Below are positions 1-8,216 of a DNA stretch of 54,803 bases, in pieces; the first letter of the stretch is position 1; each line of letters opens with the position of its first letter. Position numbers and translations under genes: made by a program. The notes beneath the pieces were generated by a model. It worked only from the letters and a program-made list of their open reading frames with translations. It was not told where the DNA came from and ran no database searches. This stretch comes from an uncultured Clostridia bacterium (GTDB lineage: Bacteria > Bacillota > Clostridia > Oscillospirales > Acutalibacteraceae): assembly GCA_947631855.1 (NCBI GenBank), contig CANRMX010000007.1:1-54803 (forward strand). The letters run 5' to 3'.

Positions 1-35
1 AGTTTCAGACCCTGTGCCGAGGACAAAAGGACAAA

Positions 36-73
36 GAAAAATCGCGCAAACCCGCATGGTTACGCGATTTTTC
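36..73 (-). terminator. Intrinsic terminator of tRNA-Trp (bidirectional)
   Basis: A perfect 11-bp inverted repeat, GAAAAATCGCG (36-46) against CGCGATTTTTC (63-73), with a 16-nt loop. On the minus strand it lies just downstream of tRNA-Trp and ends in a T-run. Because the arms carry A and T runs on both sides it could also stop a plus-strand gene arriving from the left of the window. Confidence 0.75.
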
Positions 74-75
74 AG

Positions 76-151
76 TGGCAGGGGCAGAAGGACTTGAACC
101 CTCGGCACGCGGTTTTGGAGACCGCTGCTCTACCAACTGAGCTATACCCCT
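76..151 (-). tRNA. tRNA-Trp (anticodon CCA)
   Basis: A 76-nt cloverleaf on the minus strand. The acceptor stem AGGGGTA pairs with TGCCCCT, followed by discriminator G and an encoded CCA (plus-strand TGG at 76-78). The D-arm carries AGCTCAGTTGGTAGAGC, the anticodon loop reads CTCCAAA giving anticodon CCA, and the T-arm has GGTTCAAGTCC. A terminator hairpin follows directly. A tryptophan tRNA beside an aromatic biosynthesis operon is suggestive, but the two units are divergently transcribed. Confidence 0.97.
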
Positions 152-245
152 ATCTGGTGACAAGACAAAGTTTACCACGAAGGGGACGATCTGTCAAGAA
201 TTTTTTGCGGGAATCTTTCGCCGCTTTCTCCCCCCAAGAAAACCC

Positions 246-274
246 TTGACAAATGTCCCGTTTCGGTCTATCAT
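246..274 (+). promoter_or_regulatory. Promoter of the aro operon
   Basis: TTGACA (246-251), a 17-bp spacer and TATCAT (269-274) form a strong sigma-A-type promoter, with transcription predicted to begin near 281. It precedes the leader peptide at 308, so the transcript has a leader of about 230 nt before aroF. Confidence 0.8.
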
Positions 275-307
275 AGAAAAAACGTCCGAATCGGAAAGGG
301 TACCGCC

Positions 308-409
308 ATGAATGCTTCTCTCAGCAAGCGATTTACCAGCTGGTATTTTGGCCCGCGATTTTACGCACGGGCTGTTTGTGCTGGGAAACATGGTGGCTGT
401 GCCCTGTGA
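308..409 (+). CDS. Aromatic-rich leader peptide of the aro operon
   Basis: A 33-codon reading frame starting at ATG 308 behind a purine-rich ribosome site (GGAAAGGG, 293-300, spacing 7) and ending at TGA 407-409. Residues 9-19 read FTSWYFGPRFY: three Phe, two Tyr and one Trp in eleven codons (332-364), which are exactly the three end products of the pathway encoded downstream. It sits between a strong promoter and an intrinsic terminator (459-491) placed before aroF. This is the arrangement of a ribosome-stalling attenuator: starvation for a charged aromatic tRNA would stall ribosomes here and prevent termination. Presence of the frame and codons is seen directly; the control function is inferred. 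Confidence 0.8.
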   Translation: MNASLSKRFTSWYFGPRFYARAVCAGKHGGCAL

Positions 410-458
410 CCGCAAGGTCCTGTCCTTTCTGAGGACAGCCGGGGAATGCGTCTTTTGC

Positions 459-491
459 GCGGAGCCGTCCATGGCTCCGCTATTTTTTATT
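459..491 (+). terminator. Attenuator terminator before aroF
   Basis: GCGGAGCC (459-466) pairs perfectly with GGCTCCGC (473-480) around a 6-nt loop and is followed by TATTTTTTATT. It lies 50 nt after the leader peptide stop and 19 nt before aroF. Upstream are other pairing options: a GNRA-loop hairpin (GACC 408-411 with GGTC 416-419), CTGTCCT (420-426) with AGGACAG (432-438), and the competing GGCTGT (395-400) with ACAGCC (435-440). I could not identify a single convincing antiterminator helix by eye. Confidence 0.8.
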
Positions 492-509
492 CAAGGAGAG
501 TAAACCGTT

Positions 510-1523
510 ATGATCATCGTTCTCAAGCCCGGTCAAAAGCAGGCAGTGATCGAAGAATTTGTAGACAAGCTCACCAGCCGGTACGACGTCAAGGTGAACA
601 CCTGGGTGGGGGCCCACAGCACGGTGCTGGGGCTCATCGGCGACACCGTTTCCATCGACGCGGAATATATCGAGGCCCAGGATTTCGTGGAAAGCGTCAA
701 GCGGGTGCAGGAGCCCTATAAGAAGGCGAACCGCAAGTTCCATCCCGAGGACACCGCCGTGGTGCTGCCCAGCGGCGCGCACATCGGCGGGGGCGGGCTT
801 ACGTTGATCGCCGGGCCCTGCTCGGTGGAGAGCGAGGAGCAGATCGTCACCGTGGCCAAAAGCGTGAAGGCCTCCGGGGCCACGTTCCTCCGGGGCGGCG
901 CCTTTAAGCCCCGCACGTCCCCATATTCCTTCCAGGGGATGCAGGACGAGGGCCTGCGGCTTTTGAGCCTGGCCAAGCGGGAGACCGGCCTGCCCATCGT
1001 CACGGAGATCATGAGCATCGACCACCTGCCCCTTTTCGACGACGTGGATGTGATCCAGGTGGGCGCACGGAATATGCAGAATTTCGAGCTGCTCAAGGAG
1101 CTGGGCAAGATCCGCAAGCCCATTCTGCTCAAGCGGGGATTGGCCAACACCATTGAGGAGCTGCTGATGAGCGCCGAATACATCATGGCCGGCGGCAACG
1201 AGCAGGTGATCCTCTGCGAGCGGGGCATCCGCACCTTTGAGACCATCACCCGCAACACGCTGGATATCTCCGCCGTGCCGGTGCTCAAGCGCCTTTCCCA
1301 CCTGCCGGTGGTGGTGGATCCCAGCCATGCCTCCGGCCTCAATTGGCTCATCGAGCCCCTGGCGCTGGCGGCCGCGGCGGTGCAGGCCGACGGCCTGATC
1401 ATCGAAGTCCATAACGATCCCAGCCACGCCCTGTGCGATGGCGCCCAGTCCATCACACCGGCCCAGTTCGACGTGCTGGCCCAAAAAGTGAGCGCCGTTT
1501 CGGCTGCGGTGCACGCCCTATGA
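510..1523 (+). CDS. aroF: 3-deoxy-7-phosphoheptulonate synthase (DAHP synthase, type I beta)
   Basis: Condenses phosphoenolpyruvate and erythrose 4-phosphate, the committed step of the shikimate pathway, in the cytoplasm. The 337-residue protein has an N-terminal ferredoxin-like domain (about 1-75, starting MIIVLKPGQ), typical of the Bacillus/Thermotoga I-beta class where it can mediate feedback control. The barrel shows AGPCSVES (101-108, metal-binding Cys104), RGGAFKPRTSPYSFQG (128-143) and DPSHASG near 270. An AAGGAGAG site precedes ATG 510. It is the first enzyme of the operon and directly follows the leader-peptide attenuator; its TGA overlaps the ATG of tyrA. Confidence 0.96.
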   Translation: MIIVLKPGQKQAVIEEFVDKLTSRYDVKVNTWVGAHSTVLGLIGDTVSIDAEYIEAQDFVESVKRVQEPYKKANRKFHPEDTAVVLPSGAHIGGGGLTLIAGPCSVESEEQIVTVAKSVKASGATFLRGGAFKPRTSPYSFQGMQDEGLRLLSLAKRETGLPIVTEIMSIDHLPLFDDVDVIQVGARNMQNFELLKELGKIRKPILLKRGLANTIEELLMSAEYIMAGGNEQVILCERGIRTFETITRNTLDISAVPVLKRLSHLPVVVDPSHASGLNWLIEPLALAAAAVQADGLIIEVHNDPSHALCDGAQSITPAQFDVLAQKVSAVSAAVHAL

Positions 1524-2368
1524 GCGGGGCCGCGACCGGAGAAAAGATCGTCATTGTGGGCCTGGGGCTGATCGGCGGCTCCATGGCCAAGGCGCTGAAG
1601 CAGAATACCGATTGCCGGGTGCTGGGCGTGGATATCGACGAGGACGTGCTGCTGGACGCCTGTTCCTGCGGGGCCATCGACGGCAAGGCGGGGAAGGAAG
1701 ACCTGCAAACGGCAGACGTGGTGTATCTCTGCGTCTATCCCCGGGAGGCGCTGGCCTTTGCCCGGGATTTCGGCCCGCTGCTGAAAGAGGGCTGCATCCT
1801 CACCGATGCCTGCGGCGTCAAGGGGGAGATCGCCGCCGGGATGGAGGCACTCTCTGGAACGGGCAAATACGTGTTCGTGGGCGGGCACCCCATGGCGGGA
1901 AAGGAGCTCAACGGCTTTGCCGAGAGCACGCCGGGGCTCTTTGCCGGCGCGTCTTATTTGCTCACCCCTTGCGGTGCGCCGGATTGGGCGGTGGAGAAGG
2001 TGCGCGGCCTGGCCGAAAAGATGGGCTTTGGCCGGGTGGTGCTCACCGATCCGAAGCACCACGACCGGGAGATCGCCTTCACCAGCCAGACGCCTCACGT
2101 GCTGGCCTGCGCCTACGTGATGAGCCCACGGTGCCGGGAGCATCAGGGTTTTTCGGCGGGCAGCTACCGGGACGTGTCTCGGGTGGCGGATATCAACGGG
2201 GCGCTATGGAGCCGGCTTTTCCTGATGAACCGGGAGGCGCTGCTGGATGAATTGGACGAGCTTACGCAGAACATCACGCTTTTCCGGGAGGCCATCGCCC
2301 GGGAAGACGAGTACAGACTAAAGGAACTGCTGCAAACCGCAGGGGAGATCAAGCGCAGGTACCATTGA
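1520..2368 (+). CDS. tyrA: Prephenate dehydrogenase
   Basis: NAD(P)-dependent oxidative decarboxylation of prephenate to 4-hydroxyphenylpyruvate, on the way to tyrosine. The 282-residue protein opens with a Rossmann nucleotide site GLGLIGG (14-20) and contains GGHPMAGKE and TSQTPHVLA, characteristic of TyrA (the His of the latter is the usual catalytic residue). ATG 1520 is chosen because it makes a four-base ATGA overlap with aroF; an upstream in-frame start inside aroF would add residues unrelated to the family. There is no C-terminal ACT domain and no fused chorismate mutase, which is instead fused to pheA. Confidence 0.93.
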   Translation: MSGAATGEKIVIVGLGLIGGSMAKALKQNTDCRVLGVDIDEDVLLDACSCGAIDGKAGKEDLQTADVVYLCVYPREALAFARDFGPLLKEGCILTDACGVKGEIAAGMEALSGTGKYVFVGGHPMAGKELNGFAESTPGLFAGASYLLTPCGAPDWAVEKVRGLAEKMGFGRVVLTDPKHHDREIAFTSQTPHVLACAYVMSPRCREHQGFSAGSYRDVSRVADINGALWSRLFLMNREALLDELDELTQNITLFREAIAREDEYRLKELLQTAGEIKRRYH

Positions 2369-2389
2369 GCGGCCCAAAGGAGAGACCCT

Positions 2390-3433
2390 ATGAAGATCAA
2401 AGTCAACACCGCCCCGGCCTATGAGGTGGTGATCGAAAACGGCGTTCTGTCCCGGGTGGGGGAGATCGCGGCCAATCTGAAAAAGCCCGGGGCAAAGGCC
2501 ATGCTGTTCAGCGACAGCAACGTGTTCCCGCTGTATGGGGAGCGTGTGCAGGAGAGCCTTACGGCGGCGGGCTTCGCTGTGTGCACATTCGTCTTTCCCG
2601 CCGGGGAGGAGAATAAGCAGCTGGCCACCGTGATGGAGATGTACCGGGCCATGGCGGAGGCCGGCATCACCCGCACCGATTTTGCCGTGACCCTGGGCGG
2701 AGGCGTGACCGGCGACATGGGTGGATTCGCGGCGGCCACCTTCCTGCGGGGCATCCCGTTTTTGCAGGTGCCCACCACCCTCCTGGCCCAGGTGGACGCC
2801 AGTGTGGGCGGCAAGACGGCGGTGGACCTGCCCTTCGGCAAAAATCTGGTGGGGGCGTTTCACCAGCCCATGGGGGTGGCCGCCGACCCGGAGACCCTCC
2901 ACACCCTGCCTCCCCGGCAGCTGGGGAACGGCATGGGGGAGGTCATCAAGCACGGTGCCATCGGGGATGCGGCCCTGTTTGAATCTCTGGAAGAGGGCGC
3001 GGCGCTGGACGACATGGAGGCCCTGCTGGGCAGGAATATTCTGGTCAAGCGCCGGCTGGTGGAGGAGGACACTTTGGACACCGGGCGGCGGATGCTTCTC
3101 AATTTCGGCCACACCTTCGGCCACGCGCTGGAAAAGCTCCACGGGTTCACCGGCATCGCCCACGGAGAGGCGGTGGGCGTGGGGATGCTGCTGGCCTGCC
3201 GGGCCGGGGAGCGGCTGGGCGTCACTGCACCGGGAACGGGGGAGCGGATCAAAAAAGTGCTGGAACGCTATAACCTGCCCACGGAAACGGATTTTTCCAT
3301 GGCGGACATTCTCTCCGCCACGGCGCTGGACAAAAAGAGCGCGGGGGACACCCTGCGGCTGATCCTGCTGCGGCGGATCGGCGAAAGCCTGATCTATCCC
3401 ATCCGCCGGGAAGAGCTGCTGGAGGTGCTGTAA
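2390..3433 (+). CDS. aroB: 3-dehydroquinate synthase
   Basis: Converts DAHP to 3-dehydroquinate using NAD and a divalent metal. At 347 residues it has the family length. Visible motifs are GGGVTGDMGGF and PTTLLAQVDASVGGKTAV (NAD/substrate region, about residues 103-145), GEVIKHG, and the metal-binding HTFGHALE and HGEAVGVGM. A good AAAGGAGAG site precedes ATG 2390, 21 nt after tyrA. The operon lacks aroD/aroQ, aroE and aroK (dehydroquinase, shikimate dehydrogenase and kinase), which must lie elsewhere. Confidence 0.96.
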   Translation: MKIKVNTAPAYEVVIENGVLSRVGEIAANLKKPGAKAMLFSDSNVFPLYGERVQESLTAAGFAVCTFVFPAGEENKQLATVMEMYRAMAEAGITRTDFAVTLGGGVTGDMGGFAAATFLRGIPFLQVPTTLLAQVDASVGGKTAVDLPFGKNLVGAFHQPMGVAADPETLHTLPPRQLGNGMGEVIKHGAIGDAALFESLEEGAALDDMEALLGRNILVKRRLVEEDTLDTGRRMLLNFGHTFGHALEKLHGFTGIAHGEAVGVGMLLACRAGERLGVTAPGTGERIKKVLERYNLPTETDFSMADILSATALDKKSAGDTLRLILLRRIGESLIYPIRREELLEVL

Positions 3434-4744
3434 GTGGGCGGCGCGGTGATCTACGGCCCCGGCTTCTCCGGCGGCGATATCCTTGTGCCCGCCAGCAAGA
3501 GCGCGGCCCATCGGGCGCTGATCTGCGCGGCCCTTTCCGGCGGCCGGTGCGCGATCGACAACATCCAGGAAAGCGACGATATGCTGGCGACGCTGGGGGC
3601 GCTCCGGGCGCTGGGCGCGAAGGTTCAGTGCGACCCGGCGGCGCAGTCGGTTTTGTTGGACGCCTCCGGCGTGGGCGCGGTAGCGGGCGGCACGCTGGAC
3701 TGTCTGGCCTCCGGCTCCACCCTGCGGTTTTTGATTCCAGTGGCGGCGGCGCTGGGCGGCGAATTCACCTTCACCGGCCGGGACAGGCTGCCCCAGCGGC
3801 CCATCGGCATCTACGAAGATTTGCTGCCCGCCCACGGAGTGCGGGTGGAAACGGCGGGGGGCCTGCCCCTCACGATCTCCGGCAGGCTGCGGCCCGGCGA
3901 ATACCGCCTACCCGGGAATGTCAGCTCCCAGTTTATCACCGGGCTGCTGCTTGCCCTGCCCCTATTGGAGGGAGAGAGCCGCATTCGCCTCACGTCCCCG
4001 CTGGAATCGGCGGGCTATGTGGACCTGACTCTTTCCGTCTTGCGGGATTTCGGCGTGACTGCCCTGCCCGAAGCGGACGGCTGGCGGGTGCCCGGCGGGC
4101 AGCGCTTTACCGCCCGCAGCTATCGGGTGGAGGGGGACTGGTCGCAGGCGGCCTTTTTCCTCAGCATGGCGGCGCTGGACCCGCAGGGCAACAAGGTGCG
4201 CATCCACGGCCTCAAGCCCGATTCCGTGCAGGGCGACCGGGCCTGCGTGGAGCAGTTCGAGGCATTCGGCCTCCGCACCGCCTGGGAAGGGGACGCACTG
4301 GCGGCGTGGAATCCCCAGGCCCATAGGCCCTACGGCGGGCTGCGCGGGTGCAAGATCGACGCGGCCCAAATTCCCGATCTGGTGCCCGCCCTGGCGGTGA
4401 CGGCCGCCCTCGCCCAGGGTGAAACGGTGATCTCCGGCGCGGCGCGGCTGCGGATGAAGGAGAGCGACCGGCTGGCGGCCATGGAGGCTGCGCTGAACGC
4501 CCTGGGGGGCCGTGCCCGTGCCACTGCGGACGGGCTGATCCTCACCGGGGTGCCCGCCCTTGCCGGCGGCAAGGCCAATGGGGAAAAGGATCACCGGGTG
4601 GTGATGGCGCTGGCCGCGGCGGCCTTGCGCAGCACAGGGATGGTGCGGGTCACCGACCCGTGGAGCATCCGCAAATCCTACCCCGGATTTTTTGAAGATT
4701 TTAACCGTTTAGGAGGGAATGCCCATGTCGTCGATGTGGGGTGA
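3434..4744 (+). CDS. aroA: 3-phosphoshikimate 1-carboxyvinyltransferase (EPSP synthase)
   Basis: Transfers enolpyruvyl from PEP to shikimate 3-phosphate. The 436-residue protein shows the PASKSAAHRAL phosphate-binding motif near residues 18-28, the LASGSTLRFL loop (where most sensitive enzymes have NAGTA) and RMKESDRLAAM near 338. The LASGST variant is seen in several Firmicutes and can affect PEP/glyphosate binding, which is inference here. Start is GTG 3434, directly abutting the aroB stop, with GGAGGTG (3420-3426) upstream. The 3' end overlaps aroC by 20 nt, suggesting translational coupling. Confidence 0.93.
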   Translation: MGGAVIYGPGFSGGDILVPASKSAAHRALICAALSGGRCAIDNIQESDDMLATLGALRALGAKVQCDPAAQSVLLDASGVGAVAGGTLDCLASGSTLRFLIPVAAALGGEFTFTGRDRLPQRPIGIYEDLLPAHGVRVETAGGLPLTISGRLRPGEYRLPGNVSSQFITGLLLALPLLEGESRIRLTSPLESAGYVDLTLSVLRDFGVTALPEADGWRVPGGQRFTARSYRVEGDWSQAAFFLSMAALDPQGNKVRIHGLKPDSVQGDRACVEQFEAFGLRTAWEGDALAAWNPQAHRPYGGLRGCKIDAAQIPDLVPALAVTAALAQGETVISGAARLRMKESDRLAAMEAALNALGGRARATADGLILTGVPALAGGKANGEKDHRVVMALAAAALRSTGMVRVTDPWSIRKSYPGFFEDFNRLGGNAHVVDVG

Positions 4745-5822
4745 ACGCATCCGGCTGTCGATTTTCGGCGGCAGCCACACTCAGGCCATCGGTGTCACTA
4801 TAGACGGCCTGCCCGCCGGAGAGCCCATCGATCTGGAAGCTATATACGAGCAGATGGCCCGCCGTGCGCCGGGGCAGGATGCCACGGCCACCGCTCGGAA
4901 GGAGGCGGACATGCCCCGGATCCTCTGCGGCTATTTGAACGGCGTGACCACCGGCGCGCCGCTGACGGCGGTGATCGAAAACACCAACCAGCGCTCCAAA
5001 GATTATGAAGACCTCCGGGTGCATCCACGGCCCGGTCACGCGGATTACACGGCCTTTGTCAAATACGGCGGCCACAACGATGTGCGGGGCGGCGGGCATT
5101 TTTCCGGGCGGCTCACCGCGCCGCTGGTGTTCGCGGGGGCTGTCGCTCGGCAGATTCTGGCCCGCAGAGGGATCAAAGCCGCCTCCCATGTGCTGTCCGT
5201 GGGCGCCGTCCGGGAGGAGGGCTTCGACCCGGTTTGTCCGGAGGATGCCCTTTTGGAGCGCCTTTCCCGGGCGTATTTCCCGGTGATCGACGAAGCCGCC
5301 CGGGGCCGGATGCGTGCAGCCATCGAATGTGCCCGCCGGGACGGCGACAGCGTGGGCGGCGTGGTGGAGTGCATCGTCACCGGACTGCCCGCCGGGGCCG
5401 GAGAGCCCATGTTTGACGGCGCGGAGAATCTCATCGCGTCGCTGGTGTTCGGCATCCCTGCGGTGAAGGGTGTGGAATTCGGCGCAGGCTTCGGGGCCGC
5501 AGAAATGCGCGGCAGCGGGCACAACGACCCATTCTATATGGACGAGACCGGCGGGGTGCGCACCCGCACCAATCACGCCGGCGGGATTTTGGGCGGCATC
5601 ACCACGGGCATGCCCCTGGTGTTCCGGGCGGCGTTCAAGCCCACGCCGTCCATCGGCATCCCGCAGGATACGGTGACCCTGCCCGGCGGCGGGAGCGCCA
5701 AGCTCACCGTCACCGGGCGGCACGATCCCTGCATCGTGCCCCGGGCCGCGCCGGTGGTGGAGGCCGCCGCCTGTGTGGCGGTGCTGGAGCTGCTGGCCCG
5801 CAGCGGGCTGCTCAATGGATAA
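4725..5822 (+). CDS. aroC: Chorismate synthase
   Basis: FMN-dependent elimination of phosphate from EPSP to give chorismate. The 365-residue protein begins MSSMWGERIRLSIFGGSH, the family N-terminus with its catalytic His (GGSH in place of the common GESH), and contains RPGHADYT, RGGGHFSGRLT and GHNDPF. Two ATGs compete: AGGAGG at 4711-4716 is 2 nt from ATG 4719 but 8 nt from ATG 4725, so 4725 is taken. The RGGGHFSGRLT segment replaces the more common GGRSSARET and is the clostridial form as I recall it. It lies within aroA by 20 nt. Confidence 0.94.
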   Translation: MSSMWGERIRLSIFGGSHTQAIGVTIDGLPAGEPIDLEAIYEQMARRAPGQDATATARKEADMPRILCGYLNGVTTGAPLTAVIENTNQRSKDYEDLRVHPRPGHADYTAFVKYGGHNDVRGGGHFSGRLTAPLVFAGAVARQILARRGIKAASHVLSVGAVREEGFDPVCPEDALLERLSRAYFPVIDEAARGRMRAAIECARRDGDSVGGVVECIVTGLPAGAGEPMFDGAENLIASLVFGIPAVKGVEFGAGFGAAEMRGSGHNDPFYMDETGGVRTRTNHAGGILGGITTGMPLVFRAAFKPTPSIGIPQDTVTLPGGGSAKLTVTGRHDPCIVPRAAPVVEAAACVAVLELLARSGLLNG

Positions 5823-5839
5823 ATAAGGAGGACGGGCGC

Positions 5840-6979
5840 GTGGAGCGAGAGGAATATACGAAAAAGCTGGCCCAGGTGCGGGCGAAGATCGACGGCATCG
5901 ACCGGCAGCTGCTGCCCCTGTTTGTGGAGCGGATGCAGTGCAGCGAGCAGGTCGCCGCCCTGAAAAAGGAGGCGGGCGAGCCGGTGTTCAGCGCCAACCG
6001 GGAACAGGCGATTTTGGACTGGGCGCGGGAGCAGGGAGGTGCTTTCGGCGGCGAGGCCGCAGGATTCTATTCCGCCATCATGGCCATCAGCCGTGGCCGG
6101 CAGCATCGCTTGCTGCCCGGCGGCGAGCCCCTGCGGTCGATGGAGGCTTCCGCCGCCCGAGAAATGCCTGCGATCCCGCAAGGCGTCGTGTGCCAGGGGG
6201 TGGAGGGGGCTTATTCCCATCATGCGGCGCTGGATCTTTTCCCCGACGCGGCCATTTCCTTCCGGCCCAGCTGGCAGCAGGTGTTCGAGGACGTGCAGGC
6301 GGGCAAGGCGCAGTTTGGCGTGCTGCCGGTGGAGAATTCCGCCGCGGGCTCGGTGACGGCCGTGTACGATCTCATCCTCCGGTACCGCTTCTACATCGTG
6401 GGGGCAAAGGCGGTGAAGGTGGCCCATTGTCTGGCCACCGCCCGCCCGGATGCGCCCGTCCGCACCGTGATCTCCCATCCCCAGGCCCTTTCCCAGTGCC
6501 GGGGATATATCGCCGCCCACGGCTTTGAGATCCGGGAATTCTCCAACACCGCCGCCGCTGCGGAATACGTTGCGGAGCAGTCCCAGGAGGGCCTTGGGGC
6601 GATCTGCTCCATCGAGGCCGCGAAACAGTATGGGCTCACCGTGCTGGAGGAGGAAATTCAGGACGAGAAGAACAACCAGACCCGTTTTGTGGTGATCTCC
6701 CGGGCGCCCATCCTGCCCGAAGGGGCCAACAAGATCAGCCTGTGCTTTTCCCTTTCCCACGAGCCGGGCTCTCTGTACAGCGTGCTCCAGCGCTTCGCCT
6801 TCTGCGGCCTCAACATGACCAAGATCGAGTCCCGGCCCATCCCCGGCAGCGTGTTCGAGTACGATTTCTATCTGGATTTCACCGGCAACATCCACGAGCC
6901 GGTGACGCTGGAGTTGATCTGTTCGCTCTACGACGAGCTGCCCAGATTCTCGTTCCTGGGCAATTACAGTGAATCCTGA
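5840..6979 (+). CDS. pheA: Bifunctional chorismate mutase/prephenate dehydratase
   Basis: Makes prephenate and then phenylpyruvate for phenylalanine. The 379-residue fusion has an AroQ chorismate mutase domain (about 1-88, with IDGIDRQLLPLFVERM), a prephenate dehydratase domain (about 112-290, with ENSAAGSV and NNQTRFVVI) and a C-terminal ACT domain (about 295-375) containing the ESRP motif that in the E. coli enzyme family binds phenylalanine. GTG 5840 is the start, 8 nt after AAGGAGG (5825-5831). Allosteric phenylalanine inhibition is therefore likely, in addition to operon attenuation. Confidence 0.95.
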   Translation: MEREEYTKKLAQVRAKIDGIDRQLLPLFVERMQCSEQVAALKKEAGEPVFSANREQAILDWAREQGGAFGGEAAGFYSAIMAISRGRQHRLLPGGEPLRSMEASAAREMPAIPQGVVCQGVEGAYSHHAALDLFPDAAISFRPSWQQVFEDVQAGKAQFGVLPVENSAAGSVTAVYDLILRYRFYIVGAKAVKVAHCLATARPDAPVRTVISHPQALSQCRGYIAAHGFEIREFSNTAAAAEYVAEQSQEGLGAICSIEAAKQYGLTVLEEEIQDEKNNQTRFVVISRAPILPEGANKISLCFSLSHEPGSLYSVLQRFAFCGLNMTKIESRPIPGSVFEYDFYLDFTGNIHEPVTLELICSLYDELPRFSFLGNYSES

Positions 6980-6992
6980 GGAGGCAACGCCT

Positions 6993-7505
6993 ATGGAACT
7001 GACTTTTCGGCGGGTGGAGACCCAGGCCGATATCGACGCGGTGGTGCAGATTGCGAAGATCGTGTGGCCCCTGGCCTACGACGCCCTGCTGCCGCCCGGC
7101 CAGGTGGCGTATATGCTGGAGAAATACCAGTCCGACCGGGCGGTGAAGGAGCAGATGGCCCACCAGAATTATCGGTATTTTCTGGCGCTGTTTGACGGCG
7201 TGCCCGGCGGCTTTGTGGGATTTTCTCCCCGCTACGAGGGGCGGGAGGAGATGTTCCTGAGCAAGCTGTATTTTCTCCCGGAATTCCGGCACAAAGGCGG
7301 GGCCCGGGCGGCGGTGGCGCTGGTGGAACGGGCCGCCCAGAAAGAGGGCCTGCCCTCGATCCGCCTGACGGTGAACCGGGGCAACACCCACGCCGTGGAG
7401 GTCTACCGGGCGCTGGGCTTTACGGTGAGCACCCTTGCCGTGACGGACATCGGCGGGGGATATGTGATGGACGATTATATCATGGTCAAAAAAGTCACGC
7501 TATAA
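6993..7505 (+). CDS. GNAT family N-acetyltransferase
   Basis: A 170-residue single-domain GCN5-related acetyltransferase. The acetyl-CoA site is recognisable around FLPEFRHKGGARAAVALV, and the C-terminal half has the usual N-x-x-A-x-x-x-Y pattern (NTHAVEVYRALGF). The substrate is not identifiable. ATG 6993 lies 8 nt after GAGGAGG (6978-6984), whereas an in-frame GTG at 6969 would be inside pheA with no ribosome site. It is cotranscribed with the aro operon by position (13-nt gap to pheA), which does not by itself show a role in aromatic metabolism. Confidence 0.85.
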   Translation: MELTFRRVETQADIDAVVQIAKIVWPLAYDALLPPGQVAYMLEKYQSDRAVKEQMAHQNYRYFLALFDGVPGGFVGFSPRYEGREEMFLSKLYFLPEFRHKGGARAAVALVERAAQKEGLPSIRLTVNRGNTHAVEVYRALGFTVSTLAVTDIGGGYVMDDYIMVKKVTL

Positions 7506-7521
7506 CAGAAAGGAGATCGCC

Positions 7522-8088
7522 ATGGAAAAACCCTGTATTGTCTGTATTGCCGGCGGCAGCGCCAGCGGGAAGACCACCTTTACCGGCCAGCTGGAGGAGG
7601 CCCTTGCCGGGTGCAGATTGCTCAGCCTCCACATGGACCGGTACTTTAAGTCCAAGGACATTCGCCCCAGGGCCAACGCGCCTATCACCGGGATCGAATA
7701 TCTGGACGACAACCACCCCAATTCCTTCGACCTGCCCCAGCTCCGGGAAGACCTGCAGGCGGCCGTGGCCAGCGGCGACTATCAGGTGATCCTCATCGAG
7801 GGGCTGCTGACCCTGTGGGATCGGGAGATCAGCAATCAGGCGGATCTCAAGCTCTTCATCGAGTGCCGCCCGGACGAGCGGATCGTGCGCAGGCTGCGCA
7901 GAAACATGGGCTACGGCCTGGGCTTCGACGAGATCGCCAGCGTCTATCTGGACCTGGTGCGCTACCGGCACGATGAATTCGTGGAGCCCAGCAAGTGGCG
8001 GGCCGACTTGATCCTGAACGGCTCCAATCCGTCGCCCACGGCGCTGGAAATGGTGGTCCGGCAGATCAAAGAGAAGGCCGGGATTTGA
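7522..8088 (+). CDS. Uridine kinase-like P-loop kinase
   Basis: A 188-residue kinase of the phosphoribulokinase/uridine kinase family. The P-loop GGSASGKTT is at residues 11-19, followed by HMDRYFKSKD, the substrate-binding Asp/Tyr region of uridine kinases, and IEGLLTLWD (Walker B-like). It is shorter than Udk (about 210 residues) and lacks its standard C-terminus, so the real substrate (uridine, another nucleoside, or a sugar) is uncertain. AAAGGAG (7509-7515) precedes ATG 7522, 16 nt after the acetyltransferase, so it is probably the last gene of the operon. Confidence 0.8.
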   Translation: MEKPCIVCIAGGSASGKTTFTGQLEEALAGCRLLSLHMDRYFKSKDIRPRANAPITGIEYLDDNHPNSFDLPQLREDLQAAVASGDYQVILIEGLLTLWDREISNQADLKLFIECRPDERIVRRLRRNMGYGLGFDEIASVYLDLVRYRHDEFVEPSKWRADLILNGSNPSPTALEMVVRQIKEKAGI

Positions 8089-8128
8089 TCCCTCGACCGG
8101 CAAACTATGAATTTATTTTAGATAAATC

Positions 8129-8157
8129 TTGCAAAACAGCCGGGATCGGAGTACAAT
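8129..8157 (+). promoter_or_regulatory. Promoter of tldD
   Basis: TTGCAA (8129-8134), a 17-bp spacer, TACAAT (8152-8157). It lies 60 nt before the tldD start and separates tldD from the aro operon. The TTGCAA form of the -35 box recurs at several promoters of this window. Confidence 0.7.
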
Positions 8158-8216
8158 GGAGAAGCGGAAAACGATAAGTTCCTCTGCTGGAAAACTCACA
8201 GAAAAGGAGTGCAAAC

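Noticed and set aside
4719-4724. Alternative start of aroC at ATG 4719.
   Set aside because: It lies 2 nt after AGGAGG; ATG 4725 has the proper 8-nt spacing and gives the conserved N-terminus MSSMWG.
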